Notes: generated by a model not told the origin, from the letters alone. Numbered from the stretch's first letter, positions 10,019-19,789 are shown. The stretch is DNA of 64,000 bases from Clostridia bacterium (GCA_022791735.1 JAAVZQ010000068.1:1-64000), one strand, 5' to 3'. A program made the numbers and translations.

Positions 10019-10075
10019 AATAAAATAATAGGACATACTAAAACAACCTTTTTGTTTTAGTATGTCCTATTTTGC
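10019..10075 (-). terminator. Terminator of the 10107 gene
   Basis: Perfect inverted repeat of about 19 bp (ATAGGACATACTAAAACAA arms), followed on the minus strand by a T-rich tract. Confidence 0.8.
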
Positions 10076-10106
10076 CGGCATTATTTATTTTAAAAGTGTT
10101 CTTAAA

Positions 10107-10295
10107 TTAGAACTTTATCTCTTGAAATAAGAACCCCTTAATTCCTTGCCATGTAACTTCTTGGTGTAAAAATGCATTAATTTCATCTTCAACTTTTTGT
10201 TGGTATGGAGTTAATTCTACATTGATTTCTTGAAATAAGAATGATTTTACTTTGCTCCAAAAACTAACTTTTGTAGGTAATTGATTTTCTACCAT
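10107..10295 (-). CDS. Small hypothetical protein with three repeats of a LFQE-type unit
   Basis: 62 residues, not recognised. It contains three similar segments, KSFLFQEINV, NAFLHQEVTW and KGFLFQEIKF, so it appears built from an internal repeat of about 20 residues with alternating hydrophobic and polar character. Strong AAAGGAGG precedes the ATG at 10295, and a solid terminator follows, so it is very likely expressed as a single-gene unit. No signal peptide or membrane segment. Function unknown. Confidence 0.75.
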   Translation of the reverse strand: MVENQLPTKVSFWSKVKSFLFQEINVELTPYQQKVEDEINAFLHQEVTWQGIKGFLFQEIKF

Positions 10296-10483
10296 CTTTA
10301 TTTCCTCCTTTGTGATACTTTTCGGTTTATATATAATTTATACTATATTTTCCAAAATTTTGCAAGGTTTTACACTAAATTTACATATTAAGTTTTTATT
10401 ACATTAACATGTCAATTATATTACATGTTCAAATTGATAGCTTTAATTACTAATTGTTAAATTCTATACTTATATAATCAGAG

Positions 10484-11764
10484 TTAACTTTCCTTTGCCT
10501 CTTCAAACAGCTTTGCCATAGTTTCATTTCCGCGTGTAAGTTTCTTGATTGTTAAGTCCTCTGCTTTACCATTTGCTAAACGGAGATTATTTTCACTACT
10601 TAATAATGCTTCTTTTGTCTTTTGTAAGCTGCTAATACTTTTATCAATTTCATCAATAGCTTTTTTGAATTTTTCACTTGCTAATCTATAATTTCTACCA
10701 AAATCGTTTTTAAATTGTTCCATTCTACTTTCAAAATTTGTAATATCAATATTTTGATTTTTTATCAACTCAAGTTCTTTACGATATTCAAGCGATTTAT
10801 TTGATAAATTACGTATTAGTGTAATCAATGGTATAAAGAATTGAGGTCTTACAACATACATTTTATCATATTTATGTGATACATCTACAATACCATTATT
10901 GTATAAATCATTATCCATTTCTAACAGAGTTACTAATACTGCATATTCGCATGATTTCTCCCTACGATCTTTATCAAGTTCTTTAAAGAAGTCTTCATTC
11001 TTATGTTTAGTCGCCGTTTCATCCGCTTCGTTTTTCATTTCAAACATAATAGATACAATTTCATTTCCATCTTCATCATAATCTCTGTAAATAAAATCAC
11101 CTTTTGAGCCAGTACGAGCATCATTATCTTTTTCAAAATAAGCATTTGGAAATAGTGGTCTTAAACTATTAAATGAATCACTACAATGCTGTTCCAAAGA
11201 TTCACCTATCATTTTTGTTGATTGTTTTGCTTTAAAATCTTTATAATACTCAATTTGCTCATCTTTATTTTTTAGTTGTATATCATAAGATTCTTTTATA
11301 TTTTTTTCTCTTAATTCATACTCTTTATTCTTTAATTCAAGCTCACTGCTTAATTCAGTAATTTTCTGTTCTTTTTCAGAAAGCGCTTTATTAATTTCTA
11401 ACTTGCTATTTGTTGCATTTAATTCCAACTTATTTGTAAGCTCTAATATCTCAGTATTTTTTTGATTAAGCTTATCTTGATACTCTTTATCTAATTTACT
11501 TTTAGTTTGTTCTTCAATATTTGCAACTTGATTTTTTAAATTGGATAATTCAATATCTTTATTAGAAATCTGCTTTTGCAATTCTTCTCTAATATGAGCT
11601 TCTGCAAGTTTTATTTCATTGTCTTTTTCATCTTTATACTGCTTCTCCCTTGCATTAATTTGCTTATTAAACTCATCATCTCTTACTTGTCTTAAAATTG
11701 ATTCGTAACTTGTTTCATCTATTTGAAAAACTTGTCCACAATTTGGGCATTTGATTTCGTTCAT
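10484..11764 (-). CDS. DUF2130-family protein with zinc-ribbon N-terminus and coiled coil
   Basis: A DUF2130-type protein of 426 residues. The N-terminal MNEIKCPNCGQVFQID carries a CxxC zinc-ribbon half-site. Residues about 30-210 are a long charged coiled coil. The C-terminal domain (from about IGESLEQHCSDSFNSL) has SKGDFIYRDYDEDG and MFEMKNE, which look like the D-(D/E)xK pattern of a nuclease fold; that reading is inference. An upstream in-frame ATG at 11794 exists, but GGAGGG sits right before ATG 11762-11764, so I chose that start. No recoding site. Confidence 0.8.
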   Translation of the reverse strand: MNEIKCPNCGQVFQIDETSYESILRQVRDDEFNKQINAREKQYKDEKDNEIKLAEAHIREELQKQISNKDIELSNLKNQVANIEEQTKSKLDKEYQDKLNQKNTEILELTNKLELNATNSKLEINKALSEKEQKITELSSELELKNKEYELREKNIKESYDIQLKNKDEQIEYYKDFKAKQSTKMIGESLEQHCSDSFNSLRPLFPNAYFEKDNDARTGSKGDFIYRDYDEDGNEIVSIMFEMKNEADETATKHKNEDFFKELDKDRREKSCEYAVLVTLLEMDNDLYNNGIVDVSHKYDKMYVVRPQFFIPLITLIRNLSNKSLEYRKELELIKNQNIDITNFESRMEQFKNDFGRNYRLASEKFKKAIDEIDKSISSLQKTKEALLSSENNLRLANGKAEDLTIKKLTRGNETMAKLFEEAKES

Positions 11765-11823
11765 ATACTCCCTCCATTTAACTTTATATTTCATTATATA
11801 ATCTTGTTTTTAATAATCTTAAA

Positions 11824-12697
11824 TTATATCACAACATCTCTTTTGAGCCTATTTGAATTCACCTCGCCTAACCCAATAAATGTCTGCTTTTCGTCATATA
11901 TTTTATATATGCCATCTGAATTTTTCGTACCTATTTTTACTCCATTTAAAAATAATTCTAGTTCTCTTTGAGATAATATAATATTTTCATTTTTTTCAAA
12001 TATGTCTTCAATTTCAATTATCCTATTTTGAATATATACTGTATATTCACTATTTTTTTCTAATTCTTCTAAAGCTATTGCTTTATCTATACTAAATATA
12101 CCGAACCTTTACTCTTTTAAGTTCTTGCATTGTTCCGCACTTCTCCTAAAGCTTTTGCAATGTCTTCACAAAGTGACCTAATATATGTACCTTTTGATAC
12201 ATGTACAGTAAAATATATTTCATTTTTTTCTATTTTGTTTAGATTTATATCATATATTTCTATTTGTCTTGGTTCTATATCCACTTTTTTTCCTTCTCTT
12301 GCATATTCATACAATTTTTTTCCGCTTCACTTTTATTGCAGAATACATTGGTGGAACTTGACTTTGCTTGCCCAAAAAACTTTTCAAAACTTTCTCTACA
12401 TTTTCCTCTTCTAAGTGTTTTAAATCAACATCTTGTTCCTTTATTATACTACCTTCTCTATCCCCTGTATCAGTTTGTATTCCAAGCTTTAATACTACCT
12501 GATAAACCTTATCATGATCTATTAAATACTTAGATATTTTAGTACCTTTTCCGAATAAGCAAAGGAAGAACACCTGTCGCTAGTGGATCTAGCGTACCAG
12601 TGTGTCCTACTTTCTCATTTAATATTTTTTTTACTTTATATACTACATCATGTGAAGTACAGTCTTTTGGTTTTTCTACAACTAAAATTCCATCCAT
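11824..12697 (-). CDS. truB: tRNA pseudouridine55 synthase, four CGG +1 recoding sites
   Basis: Makes pseudouridine 55 in the T loop of tRNAs. Start ATG 12697 (MDGILVVEKPKDCTSHDVV). The catalytic Asp is in GHTGTLDPLATG. Recoding sites in order: 12551-12553 (LPLLI/GKGTK), 12322-12324 (SAIKVK/GKKLYEYA), 12135-12137 (LGEV/GTMQEL) and 12101-12103 (RVKV/GIFSIDKA). The frame then runs through a C-terminal PUA-like segment to TAA 11824-11826, giving 289 residues, the family length. A plain reading yields only three short fragments. Each restored Gly falls at a Gly-rich position of the family. It ends the minus-strand rimP-to-truB operon. Confidence 0.94.
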
Positions 12698-12720
12698 ATC
12701 TCATTACTTTTCTAGTGAAT

Positions 12721-12794
12721 GTTTGGGGACGGTTCCAAAACGTTCACATTTTCAATTTATCTATTAGTTGAACGTTTTGGAACCGTCCCCAAAC
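12721..12794. repeat. 26-bp perfect inverted repeat with GGGGACGGTTC core
   Basis: Left arm 12721-12746 and right arm 12769-12794 are perfect reverse complements separated by a 22-base AT-rich loop, in the truB-nrnA gap. The arm core GGGGACGGTTCC resembles REP-like palindromes linked in other bacteria to Y1 tyrosine transposases (RAYT). No such transposase is in the window. Confidence 0.85.
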
Positions 12795-12796
12795 GT

Positions 12797-13751
12797 TCAT
12801 TTTAAAAATGTTTTTGCTCTTTCAATAATTTTTTCTTTGGCTTGTTCTAATGGGAAGTGTATCGTACAACCTGCCGCTCTTACGTGCCCTCCACCACCAA
12901 ATATTGAACAAACTTCTGCAACATTTACATATTCAGAAGACCTAAGCGAAACTTTAAATCCATCTTCAATTTCTCTAAGGAATATTGAAACTTCTACATT
13001 TTCTATATCTCTTCCTATTTCTACTAGTCCTTCATGGTCTCCTGGAACTACATTAAACTTCTTTTCGTCTTCTAAAGTTATATATGTAATTGCTATTTTG
13101 CCATCTGATGTGAATTCCATTCTATCCATTATAACCTTACAAAGCTCAAAGTTTGCTTTTGTTTTTGTTTGTAATGCTTTTTTGCATATTTCAGGCAAAT
13201 TTACACCTAATCTCAAAAGCTGTGCTGTTATTTCAAAAGTTTCTGTTGTAACTCCAGCATATCTAAATCCACCTGTATCTGTTACCATCCCTGTTAATAT
13301 ACAAGTTCCTATATCTTTGTCTATTTCTACTCCTATATGATTCATAGCAAGTATAAGTATTTGGGCACATGCTGGAGATACTGGATCTACACAATTATAG
13401 TCTGCAAACATAGTATTAGTTCCATGATGATCTATTGATACTTTTGACTTTGCATTTTCATAATACTCTTCATATCCTTTAAGCCTCTTTGTATCTGTAC
13501 AATCCAAAGATATTCCTAAATCATATATAAAATCTTTCTTACCTTCTTCTTTTATATTTTCACTTCCTGGAAGAAATGAAAAAGTCTTAGGATATTTTGG
13601 TATTATTATATCAACATCTTTACCCATTTTAACAAGTGCATGATACATTGCAAGCGAACTTCCGAACTGCATCTCCATCTGGTGATTCATGTGTTAATAT
13701 AACAACAGTATTTGCTTTTTCTATTTCCTCTTTTATGTTATCTAAAATCAT
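12797..13751 (-). CDS. nrnA: Bifunctional oligoribonuclease/PAP phosphatase, DHH family, one CGG +1 recoding site
   Basis: Degrades nanoRNAs and 3'-phosphoadenosine 5'-phosphate in NrnA-type enzymes. ATG 13749-13751 follows GGGGGAG. Recoding site 13662-13664: HESPDGDAV then GSSLAMYHAL, which rebuilds the first DHH-family motif. Downstream are SIDHHGTN and the C-terminal DHHA1 motif GGGGHVRAAGC. The repaired length is 317 residues, normal. Without the shift, translation from the natural start would be lost before the first catalytic motif was completed. Located between rbfA and truB, the usual Firmicute neighbourhood. Confidence 0.95.
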
Positions 13752-13773
13752 AAACTCCCCCTATTATTTCTAA

Positions 13774-13866
13774 AAATGATCAGCATCCTGCCTCGCCTAA
13801 GTTCGTTCAAAATTGCAGGGTACACATCAGTACTCCTCCACAATCTTTGAACTCACACGTCTTGCA
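13774..13866. repeat. Intergenic repeat, family 2
   Basis: Begins GATCAGCATCCTG and ends CTTGCAATATACTAATT, close to the ends of the element at 7400-7556. Sits between nrnA and rbfA with no ORF. Confidence 0.55.
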
Positions 13867-13871
13867 ATATA

Positions 13872-14255
13872 CTAATTTTCTTTAGAATTATCTTCTTTAT
13901 TTGATATTGGCATAATTTCTTTAAGAATCTGGTCTATTTTTGCACCATACTCCATTGAATCATCTAGTACAAATACAAGTTCTGGTGTTACTCTTAAGTT
14001 AATTCTTTTTGCAATTTCTGTCCTAATAAAACCTGCAGATTTTTTTAAGTTAGCAAAAGTTTCTTTAATATTCTTTGAATTTAATATACTTACATATACC
14101 TTTGCATACTTAAAGTCTGGTGTAATTTTAGTTTTAGTCACACTTATTAAACCCGTTATTTTAGGGTTTTTAAGCTCATAATTTATAATCGTACTTATTT
14201 CTTTTTTTAATTCTTCGTCTATTCTGTTTAGACGATTATTATTCTTGACACTCAT
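13872..14255 (-). CDS. rbfA: Ribosome-binding factor A
   Basis: Late 30S maturation factor acting near the 16S rRNA 5' helix. 127 residues, typical length: N-terminal NNRLNRIDEELKKEIS, central GLISVTKTKITPDFKYAKVYVS and C-terminal ELVFVLDDSMEYGAKIDQIL. Sits between infB and nrnA in the standard order. A family 1 repeat separates it from infB. No in-frame CGG. Confidence 0.96.
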   Translation of the reverse strand: MSVKNNNRLNRIDEELKKEISTIINYELKNPKITGLISVTKTKITPDFKYAKVYVSILNSKNIKETFANLKKSAGFIRTEIAKRINLRVTPELVFVLDDSMEYGAKIDQILKEIMPISNKEDNSKEN

Positions 14256-14294
14256 CTCTTTGCTCTCCTATTTAGCTTAAAATAATTATTATAG

Positions 14295-14485
14295 TTACAA
14301 TTCATAGCTAGATAAGCTTAAAGTCCGCGTAGGGGATTTCAATTAATAATTTATTCGATGATTCTTACGCTTTAGAAAATGTTTGAGCATAGCGAATTAC
14401 ATTTTCTTAAGGGTGGAGATTTTCGAAAAATTATTAATTAATCCCTGTGACAGGACAAACGAAACTTTAAAGCTGTGAATTGTAA
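14295..14485. repeat. Intergenic palindromic repeat, family 1, with internal insert
   Basis: Starts TTACAATTCATAGCT and ends AGCTGTGAATTGTAA, with the core half-sites CTTAAAGTCCGCGTAGG and GACAAACGAAACTTTAAAG. An insert of about 120 bases between the halves is itself partly palindromic (AATTAATAATTT against AAATTATTAATT). No ORF. Confidence 0.75.
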
Positions 14486-14496
14486 CACATTAAGAC

Positions 14497-17397
14497 TTAT
14501 TTTTTCACTTCTTCCATGACGAATACTTCTAAAGCGTCTCCTTCTACTATATCATTATAGTTCTCAATTTGAAGTCCACACTCATATCCAGCGACTACTT
14601 CTTTTGCATCGTCTTTAAATCTCTTAAGAGATACAAGCTTACCTTCATGTATTACTACATTTTCTCTTATTACTCTCACTCCTGCATGTCTTGTAATCTT
14701 TCCATCTAACACATAGCATCCTGCAATTGTACCAACATTGCTTACTTTAAATGTTTGTCTTATTTCTGCATTACCTATAACTTTTTCCTCAAATGTTGGA
14801 TCAAGCATTCCCTTCATCGCAGCTTCTACATCTTCAATAGCTTTGTAAATTACAGAATATTGTTTTATTTCTATTTCTTCTTTTTTAGCCATCTCTTTTG
14901 CAAGTGGTTCTGGTCTTACATTAAATGCAATTATTATAGCATTTGCAACTTTAGCAAGCGTAACATCTGACTCTGTAACACCACCTACATTTGAGTGAAT
15001 TACTTTTACTGTTACTTCGTCATTTGATATTTTCTCTAGACTAGTTTTTACTGCTTCTACTGAACCTTGAACATCTGCTTTGACAATCAAGTTCAATTGT
15101 TTTAATTTATTTTTCTCTATTTGTGAGAATAAATCATTTAAGCTAACCTTAGATATAGCATTTATTGATTTTTCTCTTTCTTGGCGTTTTCTTCTTTCTA
15201 TCAAATGTTTTGCTGTTTTTTCATCATCTACTTCATAGAAAGTTTCTCCTGCCTCTGGCACCTCTGTTAAACCTATGATTTCAACTGGTGTAGAAGGTCC
15301 TGCTTTTTTAACCTTTTTACCTTTATCATTCATCATAGCTCTTATTCTACCTATAACAGAGCCTACAACAACTGTATCTCCAATGTCAAGTGTACCACGT
15401 TGTACAAGCATTGTTGCAATTGGTCCTCTTGTTTTGTCAAGTCTTGCTTCTATCACAACACCTTTAGATTGTTTATTTGGATTTGCTTTTAATTCTTGCA
15501 TATCTGCAACTAATAGTACCATTTCAAGAAGTCCATCTATATTAATTCTCTTTTTAGCTGAGATTTCAACAAATACAGTATCTCCACCCCATTCTTCTGG
15601 AACAAGCTCATATTTCATTAATTCTTGTCTTACTTTCTCTGGGTTTGCACCTTCTACATCTATTTTGTTAATTGCAACTATTATTGGAATTCCTGCATTT
15701 TTAGCATGGTTTATAGCTTCTATTGTTTGAGGCATAACTCCATCATTTGCTGCAACAACTAGTATTGCTATATCTGTAACTTGTGCACCTCTTGCACGCA
15801 TGCTAGTAAACGCTTCGTGTCCTGGTGTATCTAAGAAAGTTATTTCTCTTCCTTTTACTTCTACTTTGTATGCACCAATATGTTGTGTAATTCCTCCTGC
15901 TTCACCCTCTATTACATTAGTTGATCTAACCGCATCAAGAAGCGAAGTTTTACCATGGTCTACGTGTCCCATAACTACTACTACTGGTGGTCTTACTTTT
16001 AAGTCTTCTGCCTTATCATCAGAATCGTCAAATAAAATATCTTCTTCTGTTACTACTTCTTTTTTAATTGCTGTAATTCCGAATTCCTGCGCTATTAAGA
16101 AAGCTGTATCAAAATCTATATCATTATTTATAGTTGCCATTATTCCATAATCTAATAATTTTTTAACTATATCTCCTGTCGTCTTTTTCATTTCTTGTGC
16201 TAAGTCTTTTACTGTAATTGACTCTGGAATTGTTATTTCTGTAAGTTTAAATATTTTTTGCTTTGTTCTTTCTTCATCATTATTTGTCTTTTTCTTACCT
16301 CTTTTTCCTCTTACAGTTGTTAAATCATAGTAATCAAACATTCCACCTTCTGGATCAGAAAACATATTTGATAATTTGTTTTCTTGTTTTAAATTTCTAA
16401 GTTTTCCTGAATCAAATTCTTCATTTCTTCCAGACTTAGAACCTTTTCTCTGTCTTGCTTCATCACTTGAATTTTTATTATTATTTTTCTGTTTTAGCAT
16501 ATTTCTATTGTATTCACGAGTATTTTCTTTTTCTCCTAGCTCTTGTGCCATTATGTTTTTGATATTTTTCTCAATTCCTTTTTCATCTAGTTTTCTGTCT
16601 TTTCTAAAGTCATTTCTGTTTCCATAGTTGTTATTATTGTTTTTGTTAAAGTTGTTATTTCTATAACCACCATTTGGATTATTATTTCTATCATTTCTAT
16701 TATAGCCATTATTATTTGGTTTATTATTACCAAAATTTTTATGATTATCAAACCTTGGCTTATTTCCATATCCACGGCTTTCAAAATTTCTGTTATTGTT
16801 TGAATTTCTTTGATTGTTTCTATTATATCCATTTTGTGGTTTTTGCATTTTTTCTTGGTTGTCTGTTTTCTCTTCTCGTACAACTTCTGGTCTTTCCTTA
16901 ACTTCTTCTTGTTTTTCTTCTGGGGCTTTTACTTCCTCTACCTTTGGAACTTCTTCTACTTTTTTCTCTTCTACTTTTGGTTCTTCCTTTTTAGGCTTTG
17001 AAAGTCCAAAAAGTTCACTTGCAGTCATTGGTTTTGATGGCTTATTTCTATATACAATGTTATATTCTTGATTTTTATTTCTCTCAACAAAACCTACATC
17101 TTTTCTAGCATTCTCACTTTGTTTTGCCTTTTTCTCTTCTTCTTTTTTGGCTAATTCTTCATCAGAAATAATAACTTCACGTCTTATTATAACCGGTGTG
17201 CTATTTGCCTGTTTTGCCTTATCTTGGCTTCCTTGTTTATCCTTATTCATTTCTTTTTCTATTTTCTTTGCCTCACTTTCATCAATAGCACTTAAGTGGC
17301 TTCTTATTTCAATTCCTAACTTACTTGCCACTTCCATAATTTCTTTGCTTGATTTTTTTATTTTTTTTGCTAACTCATGTATTTTTACTTTTTCCAT
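14497..17397 (-). CDS. infB: Translation initiation factor IF-2
   Basis: GTPase that brings initiator tRNA to the 30S subunit and promotes subunit joining. 966 residues. The N-terminal IF2 domain is followed by a very long low-complexity linker (about residues 120-330) rich in Asn, Arg, Lys and Gly with many NRN-type repeats. The GTPase domain then has GHVDHGKTSLLD, DTPGHEAF and INKID, followed by domains II-IV. ATG 17397 follows GGGGGTGA, which overlaps the end of ylxQ. No in-frame CGG in nearly 1000 codons; all apparent CGG are split across codons. Confidence 0.97.
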   Translation of the reverse strand: MEKVKIHELAKKIKKSSKEIMEVASKLGIEIRSHLSAIDESEAKKIEKEMNKDKQGSQDKAKQANSTPVIIRREVIISDEELAKKEEEKKAKQSENARKDVGFVERNKNQEYNIVYRNKPSKPMTASELFGLSKPKKEEPKVEEKKVEEVPKVEEVKAPEEKQEEVKERPEVVREEKTDNQEKMQKPQNGYNRNNQRNSNNNRNFESRGYGNKPRFDNHKNFGNNKPNNNGYNRNDRNNNPNGGYRNNNFNKNNNNNYGNRNDFRKDRKLDEKGIEKNIKNIMAQELGEKENTREYNRNMLKQKNNNKNSSDEARQRKGSKSGRNEEFDSGKLRNLKQENKLSNMFSDPEGGMFDYYDLTTVRGKRGKKKTNNDEERTKQKIFKLTEITIPESITVKDLAQEMKKTTGDIVKKLLDYGIMATINNDIDFDTAFLIAQEFGITAIKKEVVTEEDILFDDSDDKAEDLKVRPPVVVVMGHVDHGKTSLLDAVRSTNVIEGEAGGITQHIGAYKVEVKGREITFLDTPGHEAFTSMRARGAQVTDIAILVVAANDGVMPQTIEAINHAKNAGIPIIVAINKIDVEGANPEKVRQELMKYELVPEEWGGDTVFVEISAKKRINIDGLLEMVLLVADMQELKANPNKQSKGVVIEARLDKTRGPIATMLVQRGTLDIGDTVVVGSVIGRIRAMMNDKGKKVKKAGPSTPVEIIGLTEVPEAGETFYEVDDEKTAKHLIERRKRQEREKSINAISKVSLNDLFSQIEKNKLKQLNLIVKADVQGSVEAVKTSLEKISNDEVTVKVIHSNVGGVTESDVTLAKVANAIIIAFNVRPEPLAKEMAKKEEIEIKQYSVIYKAIEDVEAAMKGMLDPTFEEKVIGNAEIRQTFKVSNVGTIAGCYVLDGKITRHAGVRVIRENVVIHEGKLVSLKRFKDDAKEVVAGYECGLQIENYNDIVEGDALEVFVMEEVKK

Positions 17398-17720
17398 AGC
17401 AAATCACCCCCGATTACATTTTTCAAGTATACCGTTTTGAAAAGTTTTCATCCGTTATACCTATTATTGCTTTATTTCTCTTTCCAATAAAATGACTTAA
17501 CTCTTCTATTGTACTTAATTGTATTACTACTATTCCATTATTAGTACAAACATATTTGATGTTTTTTGTAGATTTGTCAGATGCATCCTTTGCAACTATT
17601 ACTAGTTTAGTCTTATGTCTTTCTACACTATCTATTACAGCATCCATCCCTGAAACAACCTTACCGTGACTTTGCTGCAAGCCCTAACATACCAAGTACC
17701 TTCTCACTCTGTTCTGTCAA
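17385..17720 (-). CDS. ylxQ: YlxQ, L7Ae-family RNA-binding protein, two or three CGG +1 recoding sites
   Basis: Small L7Ae/L30e-fold RNA-binding protein of the nusA-infB operon. A TTG start at 17718-17720, with GAGGTG upstream, gives TEQSEKVLGMLGLAAKS. Recoding site 17664-17666 then continues GKVVSGMDAVIDSVE, and site 17432-17434 gives NFSK/GILEKCN. A third in-frame CGG at 17410-17412 follows immediately. Read as Gly by a +1 step it extends the protein to TAA 17385-17387, inside infB; read as Arg it stops two codons later at TGA 17404-17406. I give the shifted end by the rule; the true end is uncertain. Length is about 105-110 residues. Confidence 0.85.
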
Positions 17721-17973
17721 ATATCACACCTCTTAATTCCTCATATTTTTTATTATCTACACTTATCTTTAGTGTCGATTTTAATCTATTTCCCTTTTGC
17801 ATTTTATCAAAACAATTCTTATCTTCACATATATATGCTCCTCTACCTTCTAGTCTTTGGCTTAAATCAACTTTGATAACTCCATCTTTGTTTTTGACAA
17901 TTCTAATTAATTCTTTTTTATCTTTCTTTGCTCTACAACTTATACATGTTCTTGTAAGACACTTATTCTTCAT
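17704..17973 (-). CDS. rnpM: YlxR-family protein RnpM
   Basis: YlxR-fold protein; in Bacillus it binds RNase P RNA. 89 residues with the family CISCRAKKDKKELIRIV start and GRGAYICEDKNCFDKMQ. It overlaps the end of nusA by 11 bases and the start of ylxQ by 17, consistent with translational coupling. No in-frame CGG. Confidence 0.9.
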   Translation of the reverse strand: MKNKCLTRTCISCRAKKDKKELIRIVKNKDGVIKVDLSQRLEGRGAYICEDKNCFDKMQKGNRLKSTLKISVDNKKYEELRGVIFDRTE

Positions 17974-19108
17974 CTATTTCCTCTTCACTTAATTTTACTT
18001 CTACTCCTTCTTCTGTATCAGTACTTGCTTCTCCCTCTTCTTGCATTTGCATTAACATTTCTCTAAATTGTGTTTCTGATTTTATATCTATCTTCCAATT
18101 TGTAAGTCTTGCTGCAAGCCTTGCATTTTGACCAGCTTTACCAATTGCAAGTGATAATTGATCATCTGGTACAATTACTCTTGCAGATGTTTCTTCTTCA
18201 TTTATATCTACTGCCATAACTTTTGCTGGAAGAAGTGCTGATGAAATAAATATTGAAGGATCTTCATTCCATTCGATAACATCTATCTTTTCTCCACTAA
18301 GTTCGTTTATAATGTTTTGAATTCTAACACCTTTTTGCCCAACACAAGAACCAACTGGATCTATGTTTTCATTTTGCGCATGTACTGCAACTTTACATCT
18401 GTTTCCTGGATCTCTTGATACACTTTTTACTTCAATTAGCCCTTCATATATTTCAGGTATTTCAAATTCAAATAATTTCTTTACAAAATCTGGTGCAGTT
18501 CTTGAAACTATAACTTGTGGTGCGCCTTTTGTTCCTCTTACTACATCTATTACATATGCTTTTACTTTGTCATTTACTCTAAATTTTTCTATTGAAATTT
18601 GCTCTTTTGCTGGCATAATTCCTTCTAGTTTTCCAAGATCTAGTATTATTGTTCCAGTATCTGCTTTTTGCACTATTCCTGATACTATTTCGCCTTTTCT
18701 TTCATTAAATTCACTAAACACTAAATCTCTTTCTGCTTCTCTTAGTTTTTGGATTATTACTTGTTTTGCAGTTTGTGCAGCAATTCTTCCAAAGTTTCTA
18801 GGATTTATCTCTATATTTACTGTATCTCCTACTTTAAGCTGTTTATTGATTTTCACTGCTTCTGTTTTTGCTATTTGCAAAACTGGATTTTCTAGTTTTG
18901 TAACTACTTCTTTTACTGCATAAATATGTGTTTCTCCTGTTTCTCTATCTATTACTACTTGTACATTTTCACTGTCCTTATAATTGTTTTTATATGCTGT
19001 AATAAGAGCAGCTTCTATTTGCTCCATTAAATATTCTTTTTTTATTCCTCTTTCCTTTTCTAGTGCTTCTAAAGCTATTTCTAATTCTTTATTATCAATT
19101 GCTTTCAT
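17963..19108 (-). CDS. nusA: Transcription termination/antitermination factor NusA
   Basis: RNA polymerase-associated pausing and antitermination factor. 381 residues: N-terminal RNAP-binding domain, S1 domain (about 130-200) and KH1/KH2 domains with VGSCVGQKGVRIQNI and LAIGKAGQNARLAARLT. The acidic tail is short. The ATG at 19108 lies 19 bases after the rimP stop. No in-frame CGG. Confidence 0.97.
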   Translation of the reverse strand: MKAIDNKELEIALEALEKERGIKKEYLMEQIEAALITAYKNNYKDSENVQVVIDRETGETHIYAVKEVVTKLENPVLQIAKTEAVKINKQLKVGDTVNIEINPRNFGRIAAQTAKQVIIQKLREAERDLVFSEFNERKGEIVSGIVQKADTGTIILDLGKLEGIMPAKEQISIEKFRVNDKVKAYVIDVVRGTKGAPQVIVSRTAPDFVKKLFEFEIPEIYEGLIEVKSVSRDPGNRCKVAVHAQNENIDPVGSCVGQKGVRIQNIINELSGEKIDVIEWNEDPSIFISSALLPAKVMAVDINEEETSARVIVPDDQLSLAIGKAGQNARLAARLTNWKIDIKSETQFREMLMQMQEEGEASTDTEEGVEVKLSEEEIDEE

Positions 19109-19126
19109 TTTAAATCAATTCCTTTC

Positions 19127-19583
19127 TTACCAATTATATTTTGTTTTAATTTGTGCAATTTGACTTCTTTCTATTTCTTTTTCTGTATCTTCCGATTTTA
19201 TATATATTTTTCCTTCATCAAATTTCATAAGTTTACCGAGACAATATTTTTTCTTTATCGATTGGTTTAAATAGTCTCACTTCTATCTCTTCTCCAATTG
19301 CACTTTCTAAATGTTTATCTTTTCTTAAAATTTTCTCTATTCCCGTAGAAGAAACTTCTAAAAAATATTCATTTTTCACATAGTCTGCCTTGTCTAATAT
19401 GTCGTTTATCTCTCCGGTTACTTTTTCGCAATCTTCAAGGCTTATACCCTTTTCATTTTCAATATATATTCTTAAAAAGTAGTCTTTACCTTCTTTTGCA
19501 TATTCCACATCATATAGATTATACCCAAGTTCTTCTATTTTAGGCTTCACTAGGGCTTCTACTTTTTCCTCGATATTTGCCAT
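19127..19583 (-). CDS. rimP: Ribosome maturation factor RimP, one CGG +1 recoding site
   Basis: 30S assembly factor. 151 residues after repair, typical of the family. N-terminal VEALVKPKIEELGYNLYDVEY; central VSSTGIEKILRKDKHL. Recoding site 19236-19238 (DKEKILS then GKLMKFDEGKIYIKSED) restores the C-terminal SH3-like domain to TAA 19127-19129. The plain reading stops three codons after DKEKI. First gene of the nusA-infB operon. Confidence 0.94.
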
Positions 19584-19673
19584 ATATTTTTCCTTTCTTT
19601 TTAGATGTTATTTTCATGTAATGTGCAAATTACCTCGGTGCTATTCGCCTGTCCGTAAGACTGCATTTAGCTT

Positions 19674-19715
19674 CTCTTTCTTTGATAAAAGCTATGTTTT
19701 TTATCAAAGAAAGAG
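19674..19715. repeat. 17-bp perfect stem-loop in the rimP leader
   Basis: Arms 19674-19690 and 19699-19715 (CTCTTTCTTTGATAAAA and its complement) around an 8-base loop. It lies in the roughly 170-base leader between the promoter at 19761-19789 and rimP. No T-run follows on the minus strand, so it is not a plain terminator. The rest of 19584-19760 shows no gene. Confidence 0.7.
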
Positions 19716-19760
19716 TGGAATTTGCTTCCACTCTTCTAGTTTCATTATTGTTATTTAATA

Positions 19761-19789
19761 TAATATACCCTTTTGCTTGTTTTGTCAAG
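19761..19789 (-). promoter_or_regulatory. Promoter of the rimP-nusA-infB operon
   Basis: On the minus strand TTGACA (19789-19784), a 17-base spacer and TATTAT (19766-19761). Confidence 0.7.

Noticed and set aside
12768..13340. Long plus-strand open frames opposite nrnA, infB, gap, pgk and the surface protein
   Set aside because: They are antisense shadows of real genes, with low-complexity Ser/Leu/Phe content and no ribosome-binding sites.
14755..17071. CRISPR-like or tandem DNA repeat in the infB linker
   Set aside because: The repetition comes from Asn/Arg/Gly codons of a low-complexity protein linker, not from regular repeat-spacer units.
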